From NCBI RefSeq assembly GCF_004345245.1, contig NZ_SLUQ01000003.1:186001-250000 (forward strand): a stretch of 64,000 bases of DNA, in the 5' to 3' direction. The notes under the pieces were generated by a model. That model made no database searches. It was not told the origin of the DNA and saw only the letters and a list, made by a program, of their open reading frames with translations. This DNA comes from Rhizobium sp. BK251. Its GTDB lineage: Bacteria; Pseudomonadota; Alphaproteobacteria; Rhizobiales; Rhizobiaceae. This document shows, one piece after another, positions 59,265-64,000 of the stretch. How positions within the stretch are numbered: position 1 is the stretch's first letter; each line of letters starts with the position of its first letter. A program made the position numbers and the translations under genes.

Positions 59265-60293
59265 ATGCCTTGCCCGAAAGATAATCATTTGATTCCGAAA
59301 GACCTTGCGACGCCATTTCACATCGGGCCTGTCTCGGTGCGAAACCGCGTTGTGCTGGCGCCGATGTCGGGGGTGACCGACCTGCCGTTCAGGCAGCTTG
59401 CATGGCGGTACGGCGCGGGCCTTGTCGTGACCGAGATGGTTGCCAGCCGCGAATTGGTTTTGGACCGGGCGGAATCCTGGGCTCGGCTGAAGAGCGCGGG
59501 GCTCGGGCCGCACATGGTGCAGCTTGCCGGCCGAGAGGCCCACTGGATGGCGGAGGCGGCGAAGATCGCGGCCGCGAACGGTGCCGATATCATCGACATC
59601 AACATGGGGTGTCCGGCAAAGAAGGTGACGGGCGGCTATTCCGGCTCGGCTCTCATGCGTGAGCCTGATCATGCGCTCGAACTGATCGAGGCAACGGTCA
59701 AGGCGGTCGACATTCCCGTCACGCTCAAAATGAGGCTCGGCTGGGACGAAAATTCCATCAATGCGCCCGACATCGCGCGGCGTGCCGAGGAGGCGGGCAT
59801 CCAGCTGGTGACCATCCATGGCCGCACCCGCATGCAGTTCTACGAGGGCAGGGCTGATTGGGACGCCATCCGGGCGGTCCGCGACCTCGTCAAGGTACCG
59901 CTCGTCGCCAACGGCGACGTCGACACTCCGGAGGATGCGCAAGAGATTCTCGCCCGCTCCTGCGCCGATGCCGTGATGGTTGGCAGGGGCTGCCAAGGGC
60001 GTCCCTGGCATGCCGGCGTCCTGGCAGGGCATCCAGGCCCGAAGCCGGGCGAGATCGCCGACATCGCCCTGGAGCACTACGAGATGATGCTGGAATTCTA
60101 TGGCGAAGCTGCCGGCATCCGGCACGCGCGCAAGCACCTCAACTGGTATCTCGAGCGCTATGCCCCGTCGATTGAAGGGGCGGAGAAGGCAACGATCATG
60201 ACGTCAAAGGATCCTCGGCAGGTCGCTGCGCTCTTTCATGGGGCGCTTGGCGAAAATGCTTCGGCACTGCCGCGCGTGCAGGAGGCAGCATGA
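59265..60293 (+). CDS. dusB: tRNA-dihydrouridine synthase B
   Basis: FMN-dependent enzyme reducing uridines in the tRNA D-loop. The 342 aa are a TIM barrel plus helical C-domain. [30 protein letters not shown] (in part), the catalytic-Cys segment [20 protein letters not shown] (residues 111-130), [23 protein letters not shown] [14 protein letters not shown] and [12 protein letters not shown] are conserved. It leads the ntr genes, as 'nifR3' does in rhizobia, overlapping ntrB by four bases. The 148 bases upstream should include the promoter, for which I found no clear NtrC site. Confidence 0.97.
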   Translation: MPCPKDNHLIPKDLATPFHIGPVSVRNRVVLAPMSGVTDLPFRQLAWRYGAGLVVTEMVASRELVLDRAESWARLKSAGLGPHMVQLAGREAHWMAEAAKIAAANGADIIDINMGCPAKKVTGGYSGSALMREPDHALELIEATVKAVDIPVTLKMRLGWDENSINAPDIARRAEEAGIQLVTIHGRTRMQFYEGRADWDAIRAVRDLVKVPLVANGDVDTPEDAQEILARSCADAVMVGRGCQGRPWHAGVLAGHPGPKPGEIADIALEHYEMMLEFYGEAAGIRHARKHLNWYLERYAPSIEGAEKATIMTSKDPRQVAALFHGALGENASALPRVQEAA

Positions 60294-61447
60294 GTTCCGA
60301 AATCACGTCGATCCCCGCCGACCACACCGGAAGCACGGTGGCAATGTCGGTGCTGAACGCCATCCAGAACCCGGTGGTGATGGTCAACGATGCGGGCTTG
60401 ATCGCCTTTGCGAACTGGGAGGCGGAAGCATTCTTCGGAGCAAGCGCCTCGCACCTCGCGCGCTATCGGCTTTCGACCTTCATACCCTTCGGGAGCCCGC
60501 TGCTGGCGCTGATCGAGCAGGTGCGCGAGCGCAGGGCTCCCGTCAACGAATATCGCGTGGACCTGAGTTCTCCTCGCCTCGGGCAGGACAAGCTTGTCGA
60601 CATCTACGTCGCGCCTGTTATCAGCGAGCCAGGCTCGGTGGTGGTGGTCTTCCAGGAACGCTCGATGGCCGACAAGATCGACCGCCAGCTGACCCATCGC
60701 GCCGCCGCGCGCTCGGTCACGGGCCTGGCATCGATGCTGGCCCACGAGATCAAGAATCCGCTTTCCGGCATACGCGGCGCCGCACAGCTTCTCGAACAAT
60801 CAGTAATCGATGATGACAGGGCGCTGACGCGTCTCATCTGCGACGAGACCGACCGCATCGTATCGCTTGTCGACCGGATGGAGGTCTTTTCGGATGAGCG
60901 GCCGGTGGATCGCATGCCGATCAACATCCATTCGGTGCTCGACCATGTGAAGGCCGTGGCGAGGGCCGGTTTTGCCCGGAACATCCGCATTACCGAGAAT
61001 TACGATCCGTCGCTGCCGGCCGTCTATGCGAACCGCGACCAGCTGGTGCAGGTGTTCCTCAATCTCGTGAAGAACGCGGCCGAGGCGGTCGCAGACAGGC
61101 CGGATGGCGAAATCGTCCTGACGACCGCCTATCGGCCCGGTATCCGTCTTTCGGTCGCCGGTACCAGGGAGAAGATTTCCCTGCCGCTGGAGTTCTGCGT
61201 CCATGACAACGGACCCGGCGTCCCGACGGACCTGTTGCCGCATCTTTTCGATCCCTTCATCACGACGAAGACCAACGGCACGGGCCTCGGCCTTGCCCTC
61301 GTCGCAAAGATTATCGGCGATCACGGCGGTATCGTCGAATGCGACAGCCAGAACAATCGTACGACTTTCCGTGTGCTGATGCCCGCGTCCAAGGGCGTCA
61401 CGCTCGACGATAGTGCTTCTCCGAACACCACAGGAACCTCTCGATGA
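60290..61447 (+). CDS. ntrB: Nitrogen regulation sensor histidine kinase NtrB
   Basis: Cytosolic sensor kinase that phosphorylates or dephosphorylates NtrC under PII control. The 385 aa comprise a PAS domain (about 20-125: [22 protein letters not shown] in part), an H-box with His152 ([14 protein letters not shown]), and a HATPase domain with N-box ([12 protein letters not shown]), [10 protein letters not shown] and [18 protein letters not shown]. The ATG overlaps the dusB stop by four bases and its end overlaps ntrC by four, so the three are translationally coupled. Confidence 0.97.
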   Translation: MSSEITSIPADHTGSTVAMSVLNAIQNPVVMVNDAGLIAFANWEAEAFFGASASHLARYRLSTFIPFGSPLLALIEQVRERRAPVNEYRVDLSSPRLGQDKLVDIYVAPVISEPGSVVVVFQERSMADKIDRQLTHRAAARSVTGLASMLAHEIKNPLSGIRGAAQLLEQSVIDDDRALTRLICDETDRIVSLVDRMEVFSDERPVDRMPINIHSVLDHVKAVARAGFARNIRITENYDPSLPAVYANRDQLVQVFLNLVKNAAEAVADRPDGEIVLTTAYRPGIRLSVAGTREKISLPLEFCVHDNGPGVPTDLLPHLFDPFITTKTNGTGLGLALVAKIIGDHGGIVECDSQNNRTTFRVLMPASKGVTLDDSASPNTTGTSR

Positions 61448-62895
61448 CAGCCACGATTCTCGTCGCCGATGATGATGCGGCCATTCGTACCGTACTCAAT
61501 CAGGCCCTGAGCCGCGCAGGCTACGACGTCCGGATCACCTCCAACGCCGCCACCCTCTGGCGGTGGATTTCGGCCGGAGAGGGCGATCTGGTCGTGACCG
61601 ATGTAGTCATGCCCGACGAGAATGCGTTCGACCTGCTGCCGCGGATCAAGAAGGCGCGGCCCGAACTGCCCGTCCTTGTCATGAGCGCCCAGAACACGTT
61701 CATGACCGCAATCAAGGCCTCGGAGAAGGGGGCATATGACTATCTGCCGAAGCCCTTCGACCTGACCGAGCTGATCGCGATCATCGGGCGGGCGCTCTCG
61801 GAGCCGAAGCGCAAGCCTGCCAAGCTGGACGAGGACATGCAGGACGGGATGCCGCTGGTCGGCCGTTCGGCGGCCATGCAGGAAATCTACCGCGTGCTCG
61901 CGCGTCTGATGCAGACGGATCTGACGCTGATGATCACCGGCGAATCGGGCACGGGCAAGGAACTGGTCGCCCGCGCTCTGCACGACTACGGCAAGCGCCG
62001 CAACGGGCCGTTCGTCGCCATCAACATGGCCGCAATCCCGCGCGACCTGATCGAGTCCGAGCTTTTCGGCCATGAGAAGGGTGCTTTTACCGGCGCGCAG
62101 ACCCGCTCCACCGGCCGCTTCGAGCAGGCAGAGGGAGGCACGCTGTTTCTCGACGAAATCGGCGACATGCCGATGGATGCGCAGACACGGCTGTTGCGCG
62201 TGCTCCAGCAGGGCGAATACACGACCGTCGGCGGACGCACCCCGATCCGCACCGATGTCCGCATCGTCGCGGCGACAAACAAGGACCTGAAGCAGGCAAT
62301 CAATCAGGGCCTTTTCCGCGAGGATCTCTACTACCGTCTCAACGTCGTTCCGCTGCGTCTGCCGCCGCTGCGCGATCGGGCGGAAGACATTCCGGACCTC
62401 GTTCGCCATTTCATTCAGCAAGCGGAAAAAGAGGGCCTCGGCTCCAAGCGATTCGACCAGGAAGCGCTGGAGCTGATGAAAGCCTATCCCTGGCCGGGCA
62501 ATGTACGGGAGCTGGAGAACCTCATCCGGCGCCTGATGGCACTTTATCCACAGGACGTCATCACCCGAGAGATCATCGACGCGGAGCTCCGTTCCGACGT
62601 GCCGGATAGCCCGATCGAAAAGGGCCCGGTGCGCAGCGGCAACATGACGATTGCGCAGGCTGTGGAAGAGAACATGCGCAGCTATTTCTCGAGTTTCGGC
62701 GAAAATCTGCCGCCGCCGGGTCTCTACGACCGCGTTTTGACGGAAATGGAGTATCCTCTCATACTGGCCGCCCTGACAGCGACACGCGGCAACCAGATCA
62801 AGGCTGCGGACCTTCTCGGCCTCAACCGCAACACGCTCCGCAAGAAGATCCGCGAACTCGGTGTGTCGGTTTACCGCAGCTCCCGTAGCGCTTGA
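61444..62895 (+). CDS. ntrC: Nitrogen regulation response regulator NtrC
   Basis: Sigma-54 activator for nitrogen assimilation genes. The 483 aa contain a receiver domain (Asp10, Asp11, phosphoacceptor Asp53, Lys103), an AAA+ domain (Walker A GESGTGKE, 166-173; sigma-54 contact loop GAFTGA, 213-218; Walker [10 protein letters not shown], about 233-241), and a C-terminal Fis-type helix-turn-helix ([25 protein letters not shown] in part). The N-terminus [20 protein letters not shown] (in part) is normal. It overlaps ntrB by four bases; ntrY follows after 255 bases with its own promoter. Confidence 0.98.
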   Translation: MTATILVADDDAAIRTVLNQALSRAGYDVRITSNAATLWRWISAGEGDLVVTDVVMPDENAFDLLPRIKKARPELPVLVMSAQNTFMTAIKASEKGAYDYLPKPFDLTELIAIIGRALSEPKRKPAKLDEDMQDGMPLVGRSAAMQEIYRVLARLMQTDLTLMITGESGTGKELVARALHDYGKRRNGPFVAINMAAIPRDLIESELFGHEKGAFTGAQTRSTGRFEQAEGGTLFLDEIGDMPMDAQTRLLRVLQQGEYTTVGGRTPIRTDVRIVAATNKDLKQAINQGLFREDLYYRLNVVPLRLPPLRDRAEDIPDLVRHFIQQAEKEGLGSKRFDQEALELMKAYPWPGNVRELENLIRRLMALYPQDVITREIIDAELRSDVPDSPIEKGPVRSGNMTIAQAVEENMRSYFSSFGENLPPPGLYDRVLTEMEYPLILAALTATRGNQIKAADLLGLNRNTLRKKIRELGVSVYRSSRSA

Positions 62896-63032
62896 CAATG
62901 TGACGCGCCGCGTTGCATTTTCGCCACAATGCGTTGCTTAAAGGTCACGCAGGGCGGTTCGCATGCGAGCCGTTCATAGCGAGGGTATTGGCCCGCTGTG
63001 AGGACATGATCAGGTCAAATACGAGGTCGCTT

Positions 63033-63050
63033 CGCGGGCATGTACCCGCG
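63033..63050 (+). terminator. Hairpin in the ntrC-ntrY gap
   Basis: CGCGGG (63033-63038) pairs with CCCGCG (63045-63050) over a CATGTA loop, about 140 bases after ntrC. No T-tract follows. The rest of the 255-base gap contains a GCATT/AATGC inverted repeat and two GCGTTGC copies near 62911-62937, with no gene. Confidence 0.3.
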
Positions 63051-63150
63051 CTCTTGGCGCCTCATCCGGCAGACCGGTTTCGTCCAATGGCGGCGTGATT
63101 TGAAGTTCGACGGGGCGGCTTTGCCTTTCCGTCGCGGGAGACAAGTCCGG

Positions 63151-64000
63151 ATGAAGCAGGATGCGGTGTCGCCAACGGCGAACGACGGGGCTGCGACGAC
63201 CATAACCGACCGGCGTGCCTCATTTGCGTTTCCGGGACTCATACTCGCCGGCGGCGCGCTCCTGTGCGCCACGCTGACGTTGTTCATCCTGCTCGGCCTC
63301 ACGCCGATTGAGCCGACGTCGCATGTCGTCATCACGTCCGTCGTCATCAATTCGTTCTTCGTGCTCGGCCTTATCGCCCTCATCGGGCGGGAGGTTGCGC
63401 GACTCCTGAAGGCGCGCAGCCGCGGACGCGCCGCCGCGCGCCTGCATATACGCATCGTCGTGCTCTTCTCGATCGTGGCGATAACGCCGGCGATCCTTGT
63501 CGCGATATTCGCCAGCATCACGCTCAACGTCGGCCTCGACCGCTGGTTCTCGATCAGGACGCAATCGATCGTCAGTTCCTCGCGGAATGTCGCGCAGGCC
63601 TACATGCTGGAAAACGCGAGCTACCTTCAGGGTCAGACCGTCTCCATGGCGAACGACCTGGAGCGCAACCGCGCGCTCTTCAATCTCGACAGGACCGGTT
63701 TTGGCAACCTCATGACGCGCCAGGCTCGCGGTCGCGGGCTGCTTGGGGCTTTTCTGGTGCGCAGCGACGGCTCCGTCATCGTGCAGGCCGACATCAAGAC
63801 CGAGAGGCCGCTGCCCGCGATCCCCAAGGACGCGCTTGAAAGCTCAGCGGCCGGACAGCCGACGCTCATTCCGCCGGGCGTCACCAACCTTGTCGGCGCC
63901 ATCATCAAGCTGGACGCACTTCCGAGCGCCTTCCTCTATACGGTGAGGGCCGTCGATCCGAAGGTCATGACGGCGATGCGCCTCATGGACGAAAACACGG
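63151..64000 (+). CDS. ntrY: Nitrogen regulation sensor kinase NtrY, N-terminal part
   Basis: Membrane-bound partner of NtrX. About 283 residues are in the window and the frame is open at the end. Three membrane helices are visible (SFAFPGLILAGGALLCATLTLFILLGLTP in part; VVITSVVINSFFVLGLIALIG; IVVLFSIVAITPAILVAIFASITLNVGLD in part), then an extracytoplasmic region with SIRTQSIVSSSRNVAQAYMLENA (in part). HAMP, PAS and kinase domains lie beyond 64000. The ATG at 63151 follows GGGAG. The order ntrB-ntrC-ntrY matches Sinorhizobium. Confidence 0.95.
   Translation, partial: MKQDAVSPTANDGAATTITDRRASFAFPGLILAGGALLCATLTLFILLGLTPIEPTSHVVITSVVINSFFVLGLIALIGREVARLLKARSRGRAAARLHIRIVVLFSIVAITPAILVAIFASITLNVGLDRWFSIRTQSIVSSSRNVAQAYMLENASYLQGQTVSMANDLERNRALFNLDRTGFGNLMTRQARGRGLLGAFLVRSDGSVIVQADIKTERPLPAIPKDALESSAAGQPTLIPPGVTNLVGAIIKLDALPSAFLYTVRAVDPKVMTAMRLMDENT

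Overview
The window is a high-GC, densely coded piece of an alphaproteobacterial chromosome. Gene order points to the Rhizobiaceae, near Sinorhizobium/Ensifer: eno - ftsB-like - pdhA-pdhB-pdhC - lpdA - lipA - coq10-like - cinA - ispDF - dusB - ntrB-ntrC-ntrY. Fused ispDF, a PdhB carrying its own lipoyl domain, PAS_5, DUF2336 and tandem PilZ proteins fit the same placement. No rRNA, tRNA, CRISPR array, insertion sequence or prophage was seen. The genus is not fixed by what can be read here.

Layout. 1-8.4 kb: a truncated proline iminopeptidase, a tandem PilZ protein, a PAS_5 protein, a probable small RNA with its own terminator (about 2.6 kb), a rhomboid protease, a CBS protein, a patatin-like lipase, folE-hisI, and a four-gene run (Fe-S scaffold-like, yidD, DUF2267, DUF1697). 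8.6-24.8 kb: thrS, an acyltransferase, an orphan YdeP/FdhF-type molybdoenzyme, an exported protein, a nitroreductase/flavin reductase pair, a degenerate CitE-like protein, DUF2336, GNAT, an AI-2E-family exporter, an esterase-like phytase-family protein, parE and a secreted alpha/beta hydrolase. 24.9-34.2 kb: tpiA-secG-pyrG, a TehA-like channel, a FecR/CHASE2-cyclase pair, a DEAD-box helicase and a 44-aa lipoprotein. 34.5-40 kb: the minus-strand series ppiD-trpD-trpC-moaC-moeA. 40.2-46.5 kb: DUF883, VOC, kdsA, a chemoreceptor, eno, ftsB-like. 46.6-54.2 kb: the pyruvate dehydrogenase/lipoate region with an inserted SGNH hydrolase and two GlsB-like membrane proteins. 54.3-57 kb: three accessory genes interrupting lipA-coq10. 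57-64 kb: coq10-like, cinA, ispDF and the nitrogen-regulation genes dusB-ntrB-ntrC-ntrY, the last cut by the window end.

How the genes work together. Glycolysis (tpiA, eno) leads into pyruvate oxidation (pdhABC, lpdA), whose lipoyl groups are completed by LipA. trpC/trpD share a tightly overlapping transcript with molybdenum-cofactor genes moaC/moeA. ntrB/ntrC control nitrogen assimilation. Convergent gene pairs are repeatedly separated by hairpins that could stop transcription both ways.

Most of the window is ordinary core genome. The least ordinary parts are the sRNA candidate, the FecR/CHASE2 pair with a DxNxDGxxD loop and an altered cyclase site, the CitE-like protein lacking family acidic residues, the tiny lipoprotein, and the accessory island next to lipA. 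I found no clear new multi-gene system. The FecR/CHASE2 pair is the best candidate for an under-described signalling unit.
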